Source of the DNA: Alkalinema sp. CAN_BIN05
GTDB lineage: Bacteria; Cyanobacteriota; Cyanobacteriia; Leptolyngbyales; Leptolyngbyaceae
DNA: 6,593 nt
Assembly: GCA_026786325.1 (NCBI GenBank)
Contig: JAJAYH010000468.1
Coordinates: 1-6,593 of the forward strand
Direction of reading: 5' to 3'
The position numbers were made by a program, and so were the translations under genes. The notes below the pieces were generated by a model, which saw only the letters and a list, made by a program, of their open reading frames with translations, was not told where the DNA came from and did no database searches. Shown here piece by piece: positions 1-5,894 of the stretch; position 1 is the stretch's first letter; the number at the start of each line of letters is the position of its first letter.

Positions 1-250
1 AACAATGTCCTTCAAAAATTAGCCAAGTATTACGTTGTGCATTACCCGCAGGAAATGAAATCTGGTTGCTACTCGCATCTTTGTCAAAAGTAACACGCAC
101 ATGAATATCATCCGCCGCCGCAAAGGTACTAATCGGATATTCGTCTCCAGCCTTGACTGCAAATTTCTGATCGTCGGGCAGATCCTTCAATTGCAATGGC
201 TGTAATTTCAGAAAAGTGTCAGCAGTGATTTTAATTTTAGCGTTGCTCAT
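1..250 (-). CDS. Partial protein with a cell-wall-hydrolase-associated small domain (C-terminus outside window)
   Basis: An open frame of 83 codons runs from an ATG at 250 off the left edge with no stop, so only the N-terminus is visible. The protein begins MSNAKIKITADTFLKLQ, followed by a LPDDQKFAVKAG segment and, near residues 73-82, NTWLIFEGHC. This pattern (TFLK, a Leu-Pro-Asp-Asp-Gln-Lys turn, a Thr-Trp-hydrophobic strand, then a His) matches from memory a small beta-rich domain repeated in cyanobacterial lysozyme- and chitinase-like proteins, where it is thought to act as an accessory or binding module. The start lies 54 bp beyond the stop of the GH19 gene on the same strand, so the two are probably co-transcribed. 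There is no signal peptide and no strong Shine-Dalgarno. The catalytic part, if any, would lie outside the window. Moderate confidence in the gene, low in the function. Confidence 0.6.
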   Translation of the reverse strand, partial: MSNAKIKITADTFLKLQPLQLKDLPDDQKFAVKAGDEYPISTFAAADDIHVRVTFDKDASSNQISFPAGNAQRNTWLIFEGHC

Positions 251-304
251 AGTTCTAATTTCTTGGGTAAGGATAATATCTGAAGTGCGATTCTCAGTGA
301 AATA

Positions 305-1060
305 TTATGAAAGACAATCCAAGAACTTCTGACCATAATCTGCAATCAAATCTGCTTTGTCTACATCGTTAATGATCTTCCTTGCGTTAACCCAATCAGT
401 CCGATCTTCAAAGAAATACTTACGAAGTGAATAACCTGTGTATAAGCTATCAACCATGCCCGTAAATAAGATTTTGACAGCAATATCCATGTTGAGAGCG
501 AGAGAGAGATTATCGTAAAGATCGCTCCCAATGCCGATCGCTTTACCAAGATTCTTGTAGTTGTAGCCCCAGGTAATTTGAACCAAGCCTCTGCCAAAGT
601 AGCTTTGACCATTGGCTTCAGGTAAAGCATAGTTCTCGCTGATGATTTCTCGATCAAACATATCGGTAACTGCATTGAGAGAACGTTGATCAGAGCTACA
701 GAAGCCTTCTCTAACAGGTTGTAGATCTCCTCCTGTTTCATGGAAAGCTGTTGCCAGAGCATAGGCAAGCCAGCGATTATCAGTCAAGTTGCTCTTGTCC
801 CAATAATCAAAAATTGCATCATAGCCTTGGACTTGCGATTGCTCTAGAGCGCCAAATTGAGGACGAAAAGCAGTAAAGAACTTAGCCCGATCGACTTTAC
901 CGCCACCAGAAAAGATTTCATCAAAGTACAGCGCAGCAGTTTGACTACCAATGACACCCCTAATGGTGCCAGTATTACCAAGCTGACGCTCCTCTTTAAA
1001 CTCATTAATACCTGCCTCAGACAGGTCACGATCGATACCTGAAACTGTTATTCCTGCCAT
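305..1060 (-). CDS. Glycoside hydrolase family 19 (chitinase/endolysin-like) protein
   Basis: The 251-residue product has a GH19 catalytic domain from about residue 55 to the end. The family hydrolyses beta-1,4 bonds in chitin or, in endolysin-like members, peptidoglycan. Visible landmarks are LATAFHETGG, with the expected general-acid Glu at residue 108, VREG with a second candidate Glu at 118, YFGRGLVQITWGYNY at about 154-168 (the family's YxGRGxxQITxxxNY signature), and a C-terminal INDVDKADLIADYGQKFL helix resembling the GH19 end. The first 50 residues are of unknown role. No signal peptide is visible, so export would need a holin-like or non-classical route, as for phage endolysins. A TTG at 1072 opens the frame four codons earlier, but the ATG at 1060 is preferred because GAGG sits 6 nt before it. 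The downstream gene at 250 probably shares the transcript. Substrate (chitin or peptidoglycan) cannot be decided. Confidence 0.87.
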   Translation of the reverse strand: MAGITVSGIDRDLSEAGINEFKEERQLGNTGTIRGVIGSQTAALYFDEIFSGGGKVDRAKFFTAFRPQFGALEQSQVQGYDAIFDYWDKSNLTDNRWLAYALATAFHETGGDLQPVREGFCSSDQRSLNAVTDMFDREIISENYALPEANGQSYFGRGLVQITWGYNYKNLGKAIGIGSDLYDNLSLALNMDIAVKILFTGMVDSLYTGYSLRKYFFEDRTDWVNARKIINDVDKADLIADYGQKFLDCLS

Positions 1061-1063
1061 AAA

Positions 1064-1070
1064 TTTCCTC
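1064..1070 (-). promoter_or_regulatory. Ribosome binding site of the GH19 gene, decides the start
   Basis: Read on the minus strand, GAGGAAA precedes the ATG at 1060, with 6 nt between GAGG and the start codon. It overlaps the first codons of the longer TTG-initiated frame, so it argues for initiation at 1060 rather than 1072. Confidence 0.6.
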
Positions 1071-1167
1071 AATTTAATAATGAACTTTAATATCTATCCC
1101 TAAGCTTTAACTAAAAACTTGAGGACATCAAGCAACATTACAGAAGCTATTTTATCGTAACCCTGGG

Positions 1168-1173
1168 ATTATA
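1168..1173 (-). promoter_or_regulatory. Possible -10 element for the GH19 transcript
   Basis: A perfect TATAAT lies on the minus strand about 110 bp upstream of the GH19 start, in an AT-rich intergenic stretch. No convincing -35 box is seen at 16-18 bp (CCTTTG at 17 bp is poor), so this is tentative. If used, the 5' leader would be about 100 nt. Confidence 0.3.
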
Positions 1174-1262
1174 ACTTTTCTTACGACAATCAAAGGTCAG
1201 AGAAAAGTCAGATATTTTAGGTATATTTATGTGAATATTTTTAATGGACAGAGCTTATAGTA

Positions 1263-2381
1263 TTTGAACTGACCCTATTCGGCTTATCCGAAATTCCGAG
1301 TGATCCCCAAATGCGGAATGTCTTAGATAAGACCGAAGTAGAGCCATTATTTAATGTATTTACTTGGGTGTTGCAGTCCTTTGAGCAAGGAGGCTGGCTA
1401 AAAAGATATAAATTTCTGGAGGGCCAATATCTGATTGCATTAGATGGAAAAAATTACTTTAGTTCAAGTAAAATCCATTGCAGTCAATGTAATCACCGGA
1501 CAGATCAGAATGGAAAAACGAATTACTTTCATAGTGTAATCTTGCCTGTAATCGTCTCCCCAGATCAATCGGAAGTGATTAGTTTAGCCCCGGAGTTCAT
1601 TACGCCGCAAGATGGCCATGAGAAGCAAGATTGCGAGGTGGCGGGAGCTAAACGCTGGATAGATCTCCATAAATAAGACTTCAAAGTGGACAGTGTAACG
1701 TTATTAGGCGATGACCTATATAGCCGTCAACCGATGTGTGAAACAGTATTAGCGTCAAAGATGAACTTTATTTTTAATTGTCTACCAAGTTCTCATCCGA
1801 CCTTGTATGAATGGCTGGAGTCTCTCGAACGGCTGGGAGAAATTAAAGCCATTAGCTTGAGCAAGCGTCATCTACGGACCTTGGAACGCTATCAATATCG
1901 CTATGTAAATCACGTACCATTACGAAACGAAGAACCGTCACTGCTGGTGAATTGGTGTGAGTTGAAGGTGTTTCGGAATGAAGAACAGATTTATCATAAT
2001 TCGTGGGTGACGCATCACGATTTAAATGATGATTCTATCGTTCAAGTCGCAGCAGTAGGGCGTTGTCGTTGGAAAACAGAGAATGAAAATCACAATATAT
2101 TAAAGACGAAGGGGTATTATTTAGAACATAACTTTGGTCATGGTGAGAAGCCTTTGTCGAAAGTGCTATTAACTTTGAACTTACTAGAATTTCTATTCCA
2201 TACCGTATTACAACTCGTGGATGAGTTCTATCAGAAAATTCGTAAACAACTGGTGACACCTAAAGGCTTTTTTCAAGATATTCGTAGTCTCACCAAATAT
2301 TTACTATTTGAAAGTTGGTCTATTCTGATTCAATTTATGATTTCGGGGCAACGCTTACTTCTCAAGACCAACTCCTCTTAA
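1263..2381 (+). pseudogene. Decayed DDE transposase (N-terminal truncation and in-frame stop)
   Basis: The frame reads continuously as a DDE transposase of an IS4-like type, except for one TAA at 1674-1676. The first piece (ATG at 1311, 121 codons) carries LIALDGKNYFSS with the first catalytic Asp, a CSQCNH zinc-like knuckle, and PEFITPQDGHEKQDCE. The second piece resumes in the same frame with SVTLLGDDLY (second Asp) and GRCRWKTENENHN (catalytic Glu), then NFGHGEKPLSKVLLTLNLLEFLFHT and a natural-looking C-terminus ending at 2381. Homology extends upstream of the ATG: codons from about 1269 read LTLFGLSEIPSDPQMR, which resembles the family's usual sequence before this point, but the frame closes at a TAA at 1242 and nothing N-terminal is found in 1080-1262. 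An N-terminal domain of roughly 70-90 residues therefore seems to be missing. All three catalytic residues survive, so decay may be recent. I cannot assign the IS family. Confidence 0.85.
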
Positions 2382-2456
2382 GATTTTGAATTTGGAACTG
2401 CTGCTGAATGGTGGTAGAGGTGATTTCGCCCTGATTGACGGATCATCCTCCATTGG

Positions 2457-3065
2457 TTATGCGGCTGGTTGGGCGGCTACGAAAAACTCAACTTGTAAAT
2501 TGCAAAGTGTGATCATGTCACCATCGACCAAGGCATAGCGTTTTAGGACGGAAAGTCGTTTGCTGTTTAAGTAGGTTCCATTACTGCTGCCTACGTCCAT
2601 TAGATAAAAGCCTTGTTGGACATCGTAGCCTACGACCGCGTGACATCGTGAGACCGATCGGTTATGGACTACGATCGCACAATTACGGCTGCGTCCCATT
2701 AACCAGGTTGAACTTAAGTCGGTGACGAATGCGCTATCGCCATGACAGAGATTGGTGGTTAGGAACGCACGATGGTTATGTTGAGTAGCTTGAATGTAAT
2801 AAGACAACGACTCGGGCCTATCCATCAGAGATATGGGGTCATCTAAGCAATTTCCCTCCGTTAAATCTCCGGCTTCTGGCCCACTCGGATCTGAAGCACC
2901 ATTGTCCGGCTTATCATAAGCCTCTACGGCTTTGGAAATTTTTATTTCAAACAGGTCCAGAGCATCGTCTTTTTTATTGGTTTTATCTACATCCCCCTCA
3001 TAGGCGATTATTCCGCTACTTACTGAATAGTTATGGCTTGAAGATGGATTTCTATTAAGAATCAT
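2457..3065 (-). CDS. FHA-domain protein
   Basis: The 202-residue product has a C-terminal forkhead-associated domain at about residues 105-197, a module that binds phosphothreonine peptides. The core motifs are intact: WLMGRSRNC (Gly124-Arg125), NRSVSRCHA (Ser139 and His142, the SxxH motif) and DVGSSNGTYLN (Ser161-Asn162-Gly163). The remaining N-terminal 100 residues are polar and acidic, rich in Asp, Asn, Ser, Gly and Pro, look disordered, and contain several Ser/Thr that could be phosphorylated. There is no signal peptide or membrane segment, so it is probably cytoplasmic. Partners are likely Ser/Thr kinase substrates, as for other bacterial FHA proteins, but no kinase gene is in the window. 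The ATG at 3065 lacks a clear Shine-Dalgarno, so a shorter start is possible. It converges on the transposase remnant across 75 bp. Confidence 0.9.
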   Translation of the reverse strand: MILNRNPSSSHNYSVSSGIIAYEGDVDKTNKKDDALDLFEIKISKAVEAYDKPDNGASDPSGPEAGDLTEGNCLDDPISLMDRPESLSYYIQATQHNHRAFLTTNLCHGDSAFVTDLSSTWLMGRSRNCAIVVHNRSVSRCHAVVGYDVQQGFYLMDVGSSNGTYLNSKRLSVLKRYALVDGDMITLCNLQVEFFVAAQPAA

Positions 3066-3158
3066 GAATGGCGGCAGTGTAATAACTGCAATGGAGGAAC
3101 GGGAAAAATTCAGGAGATGACGATTTTAAAATTAATAGGTTCACAAGGAGAGTCACAG

Positions 3159-3200
3159 ATGAAGCATTTCAATGAGAGGAATGGAATATTTCTTCAGTAA
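3159..3200 (+). CDS. Mini-ORF of 13 codons, possibly the 5' stub of a lost gene
   Basis: ATG at 3159 opens a 13-residue peptide, MKHFNERNGIFLQ, ending in TAA at 3198-3200. AAGGAG at 3145-3150 with 8 nt spacing is one of the best Shine-Dalgarno sequences in the window. An ATG at 3117 in the same frame would give 27 residues, but its GGAG directly abuts the start codon, which is unfavourable. No similarity is recognised. It may be a real leader peptide, the remnant of a gene interrupted by the repeat-bearing element that follows, or chance. Confidence 0.25.
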   Translation: MKHFNERNGIFLQ

Positions 3201-3226
3201 GTGAAGTTTACACACTCTAATCTGAA

Positions 3227-3286
3227 TTGTTATCCGTGGAATTATGTAAAATAACCAACTGGCTGTTGTTATCCGTGGAATTATGT
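3227..3286 (+). repeat. Perfect 21-bp direct repeat, two copies, 39-bp period
   Basis: Copies at 3227-3247 and 3266-3286 are identical over 21 bp, with core TTATCCGTGGAATTATGT, and are separated by 18 bp of unrelated sequence. No third copy, direct or inverted, was found by eye elsewhere in the window. Length and spacing resemble the 20-22 bp transposase-binding sites arrayed at ends of Tn7-like elements. That role is inference. The pair could also be an operator for the downstream FHA gene, which starts about 160 bp away on the other strand. Confidence 0.9.
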
Positions 3287-3308
3287 CAGTGAAATTACAA
3301 ATTCACTG
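3287..3308. repeat. Inverted repeat next to the 21-bp repeats
   Basis: CAGTGAA at 3287-3293 pairs perfectly with TTCACTG at 3302-3308 around an 8-nt loop, starting at the base after the second direct-repeat copy. There is no T-tract on either side, so a classical intrinsic terminator is unlikely. Its immediate adjacency suggests it belongs to the same structure as the repeats. Confidence 0.5.
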
Positions 3309-3447
3309 TGAGTAAACACGAGTTTTTATAGGCTTGGCAATGGGGTGAGCGCTGTTCTTAGTTAAAGCTTCACATCGCTTGGGATTTGAGCCAGTTTGAC
3401 TGCTTATTCTTCAGAGTAAATTCAAACTTCTAGCACTATCTTCGATT

Positions 3448-4662
3448 TTAGCTAGAGATCGAACTCATTCCAAAGCGTGAAGGCAGAAGAGTCTGCAACT
3501 CTTTATGCTCCTCGCTTGAAACAAGGTTTTGATCTGAAACAAGCTGACGTGCAAAGCGTTTGGCTGTTGCGGGAACTAGGGCCATGGGGTTGCTGAATCC
3601 AGAAAATACTTGCACCCGACGATCGGCCCCCACAGGACCAACCAACGGGAGATGATCAGCGCTAAAGGCGACGGTACATGTGACCCAGCGTCCCGGAACT
3701 TGGGCGACTTTGGGTAAGATCTTGGCTAACCCCGATCGGATCCATTGTTCACTGGCCTCGGGCGATGACTGCGGGGCTAGACTCGTCTGGGTCCGGCTGA
3801 TTTGTCCAAACCGAAGACTAGTATCAGCAAACTGTAAAGCTCCCACATCGAGAATTGGCGGAATTAGATCTTGATTATGGCCCGTCAGCCCCGCTTCCCA
3901 AGGTTCATCATCCATGGCTGCCGATCGTTCTAATTCAAAGCGTCGAATTTCGGCAGGCATCACCACCGATCGCATCTGAAGATCGCACAGGTCGGTTTCG
4001 ATCGATTCTGAATGACTAAAACATTGACGAATAGCTAAGCCTGAATCCCGTAACAAGGCCCGAGTTCCGCCCCCCGTACAAAAAATTACCCGATCGCCGT
4101 GATAGGTCTCCAAGTTTCCATGTACTCGAACCCCATCCGATTCTGAGCTGATAGTTAAGACCCGATCGTAGGCTCTGTGTCCGCCGAGTCGCACCATGGT
4201 CTGACAGTAAGCATTAGCCGTTTCGATCGGGTTGATCTGGGCATACGGCATCAAGATTGCGGCAGCAATTGCATCTGGATTCAACAACGGTTCTAGATCT
4301 ACAGCTTCAGCCGGAGTTAGAAGTCGGGGCTGCTTTGTAAAATGAGCATAGGTCTTGAGGACAGCGATCGGATCTTGAGAATGGCTAATAGTCCCAATCA
4401 GGGGCAATTCACGAAACTCGGTGGGCAGATCTAAAGCAGACACGTTCTGACGGTGGATTTCAAGGCTTTCTTGGGCTAGCGATCGGGTTAAGTCCGTCAT
4501 GCCCGCCCAATAGGAAATCCCACCGTAGCTATAGCGCGTGGCACTATGACTCTTGTCATGTTGCTCGATCAACAAAACCTTCACACCAAGCTGGACTAAT
4601 TCGTAAGCTAGAGAGGCTCCCGTAATACCCGATCCGATGATGATGACCTCGTAGAACTGCAT
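3448..4662 (-). CDS. FAD-dependent oxidoreductase, DAO (glycine/D-amino-acid oxidase-like) family
   Basis: The 404-residue flavoprotein opens with a Rossmann dinucleotide-binding fold: VIIIGSGITG (GxGxxG at residues 10-15) and Glu33 at the end of the second strand (VLLIEQ), which would hold the FAD ribose. The C-terminal region has SADHLPLVGPVG followed by VFSGFSNPMALVPATAKRFARQL, the typical DAO-family FAD-contact end. Such enzymes oxidise amines of amino acids or related compounds; substrate cannot be read here. No signal peptide is visible. The frame stays open upstream to a GTG at 4728 (426 residues), but a TTGGAT-N17-TATAAT promoter sits inside that extension, so translation should begin downstream of it. 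ATG at 4662 starts 9 residues before the glycine motif and has GGA at a suitable distance; ATG at 4674 is the alternative. It is divergent from the M23 gene. Confidence 0.87.
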   Translation of the reverse strand: MQFYEVIIIGSGITGASLAYELVQLGVKVLLIEQHDKSHSATRYSYGGISYWAGMTDLTRSLAQESLEIHRQNVSALDLPTEFRELPLIGTISHSQDPIAVLKTYAHFTKQPRLLTPAEAVDLEPLLNPDAIAAAILMPYAQINPIETANAYCQTMVRLGGHRAYDRVLTISSESDGVRVHGNLETYHGDRVIFCTGGGTRALLRDSGLAIRQCFSHSESIETDLCDLQMRSVVMPAEIRRFELERSAAMDDEPWEAGLTGHNQDLIPPILDVGALQFADTSLRFGQISRTQTSLAPQSSPEASEQWIRSGLAKILPKVAQVPGRWVTCTVAFSADHLPLVGPVGADRRVQVFSGFSNPMALVPATAKRFARQLVSDQNLVSSEEHKELQTLLPSRFGMSSISS

Positions 4663-4696
4663 TGGGATCCGCATAGTTTTGGTGAGCTGTGAGTAT

Positions 4697-4725
4697 ATTA
4701 TATTGTCTCCTCGTCGGGGATCCAA
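4697..4725 (-). promoter_or_regulatory. Sigma70-type promoter of the FAD oxidoreductase gene
   Basis: On the minus strand TTGGAT (4720-4725) and a perfect TATAAT (4697-4702) are separated by exactly 17 bp. Transcription would begin near 4690, leaving a short leader of about 15-30 nt before the ATGs at 4674 and 4662. It lies in the 88-bp divergent region shared with the M23 peptidase gene. Confidence 0.65.
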
Positions 4726-4739
4726 CACTATCTAGTCCT

Positions 4740-4743
4740 GGAG
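4740..4743 (+). promoter_or_regulatory. Ribosome binding site of the M23 peptidase gene
   Basis: GGAG is placed 7 nt before the ATG at 4751 and supports that start. Confidence 0.5.
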
Positions 4744-4750
4744 AATTTTC

Positions 4751-5704
4751 ATGGCATGGCGAATTCTTACGATATGGCGATCGGATCGGAAATTTAGAAA
4801 ATTTGGACTAATCCTGGTCGTTAGCTTAATGCTAGTCAGCCTAATGGTGATCAATGTTCATCCTAGTCCCGCCCAATTACGGCCCAATCGATCGTCATCA
4901 ATAACTTCCTCGTCACCCAGTCTAATCGTCACGCCCACGACCCCACGACTGGGAGACACACTATCGGTGATTGTCCCTACAACACAAGCGCCTGTCGTTC
5001 AGATGACCAGTAAAACAGGCACCAAGAGCTATCCAGTCTATGACCTCGGCAACAATCGCTGGCGAGCCTTTATTCCCACCACGCCTCTGACTCCGCCGGG
5101 AACTTTAAAAATTCAAGCTCAAATTGCAGGAGTCGCCGAAATTCAAAGTAAAACTGTTGCCCTTCAGGGCCGATCGTTCCCAACTCAGCGCATTTGGCTT
5201 CCCCCTGGACAAGATGGCAATGTGAGTGATTGGGAATTTGATCAAGTGGACGCATTTAAAAAGACCATCAGCCCCGACAAGCTCTGGAATGGGTCGTTCA
5301 GACGGCCTAATGATGGCGATATCAGTACAACTTATGGGATTCGGCGTTACTACAACGGTGTCTTTGCCGATGACTACTTCCATCGCGGCGTAGACTATGC
5401 AGGCGATGAAGGATCCGCGATCGTTGCCCCTGCCGCTGGCCGAATTGTCTTTATGGGATACGAGAAAGATGGCTTCAAAGTCCATGGTAATGTCATTGGG
5501 CTTGACCATGGACAAGGCGTTCTAAGCATTTTTCTTCACATGAATAGCATCCGGGTGAAGCGCGGCGACCGCGTCCAAGCGGGCCAAACGATCGGAACGT
5601 TAGGGGATACGGGGGCGGCAACTGGTCCTCACTTACATTGGGGACTATATGTGAATGGAGAATGTGTGGATCCGGTAGCTTGGCGCGAAACCGGGTTGGA
5701 TTAA
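4751..5704 (+). CDS. M23 (LytM/lysostaphin-type) metallopeptidase with N-terminal membrane anchor or signal
   Basis: The 317-residue protein starts with a basic stretch (R4, R10, R13, K14, R16, K17) and a hydrophobic helix at about 18-36, then PSPAQL near 38-43. This is a signal peptide or uncleaved anchor, placing the rest in the periplasm. A Ser/Thr/Pro-rich linker and a beta-type domain of unknown family (about 55-150) precede the C-terminal M23 domain. That domain shows HRGVD (zinc ligands His211 and Asp215), FLHM (His263, the usual catalytic-histidine position) and GPHLH (His294 and zinc ligand His296), so the active site looks complete. The family cleaves peptide cross-links in peptidoglycan, so a role in wall remodelling or cell separation is likely. 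LytM proteins lacking these residues act as amidase activators, but here they are present. It converges on petA across a terminator. Confidence 0.93.
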   Translation: MAWRILTIWRSDRKFRKFGLILVVSLMLVSLMVINVHPSPAQLRPNRSSSITSSSPSLIVTPTTPRLGDTLSVIVPTTQAPVVQMTSKTGTKSYPVYDLGNNRWRAFIPTTPLTPPGTLKIQAQIAGVAEIQSKTVALQGRSFPTQRIWLPPGQDGNVSDWEFDQVDAFKKTISPDKLWNGSFRRPNDGDISTTYGIRRYYNGVFADDYFHRGVDYAGDEGSAIVAPAAGRIVFMGYEKDGFKVHGNVIGLDHGQGVLSIFLHMNSIRVKRGDRVQAGQTIGTLGDTGAATGPHLHWGLYVNGECVDPVAWRETGLD

Positions 5705-5836
5705 TCTTGTGTGCCCATTGAAAAACCGTTAGTGTTATGAATTATTAGCGGTGGCTCAGAGAATAAAGATAGAGTCTTTCTGTGTAAGGGTTTGAAAAAT
5801 CTCAACTCTAGCGCACGAAAGATTCAAGACACTAAC

Positions 5837-5872
5837 AAAAATCCCCCAAGTCCTAGAAGCTGGGGGATTTTT
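5837..5872. terminator. Bidirectional intrinsic terminator between the M23 gene and petA
   Basis: A perfect 12-bp stem, AAAAATCCCCCA (5837-5848) with TGGGGGATTTTT (5861-5872), encloses a 12-nt loop. The five C:G pairs next to A/T tracts give a U-run on both strands, so it can stop transcripts from the M23 gene on the plus strand and from petA on the minus strand. It begins 132 bp after the M23 stop and ends 22 bp from the petA stop, so petA is the gene it serves most closely. Confidence 0.93.
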
Positions 5873-5894
5873 ATGAGTCTTAATTTAAGACAGT

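Larger units (their letters stand above)
3066..3447. other. 382-bp non-coding gap with repeat, hairpin and mini-ORF
   Basis: This gap lies between the start of the FHA gene and the end of the oxidoreductase gene, both on the minus strand. It contains a 13-codon ORF with a strong Shine-Dalgarno (3145-3200), a perfect 21-bp direct repeat (3227-3286) and a 7-bp-arm hairpin (3287-3308). From 3309 to 3447 I see no gene, RNA gene or strong terminator. A weak 5-bp stem CTAGC/GCTAG brackets the stop codon of the oxidoreductase. Confidence 0.6.

Noticed and set aside
361..768. 135-codon open frame on the minus strand within the GH19 gene
   Set aside because: It overlaps the GH19 signature region in another frame, and its composition is that of an out-of-frame translation.
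1686..2381. Separate intact gene starting at GTG 1686
   Set aside because: It is in the same frame as the preceding piece after a single TAA and lacks the first catalytic Asp, so it is the second half of one broken transposase.
2382..2456. Right terminal inverted repeat of the insertion sequence
   Set aside because: The left end is missing, so there is nothing to pair it with, and no target duplication could be identified.
3227..3286. CRISPR array
   Set aside because: Only two repeat copies with an 18-bp gap, no further repeat and no cas gene. The spacing is too short for a spacer.
3302..3450. Intrinsic terminator for the oxidoreductase gene
   Set aside because: The CTAGC/GCTAG stem is only 5 bp with a 16-nt loop, and neither it nor the 3287-3308 hairpin is followed by a T-tract.
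5105..5515. 136-codon open frame on the minus strand inside the M23 peptidase gene
   Set aside because: It overlaps the conserved M23 catalytic domain on the other strand, with no recognisable domain of its own.
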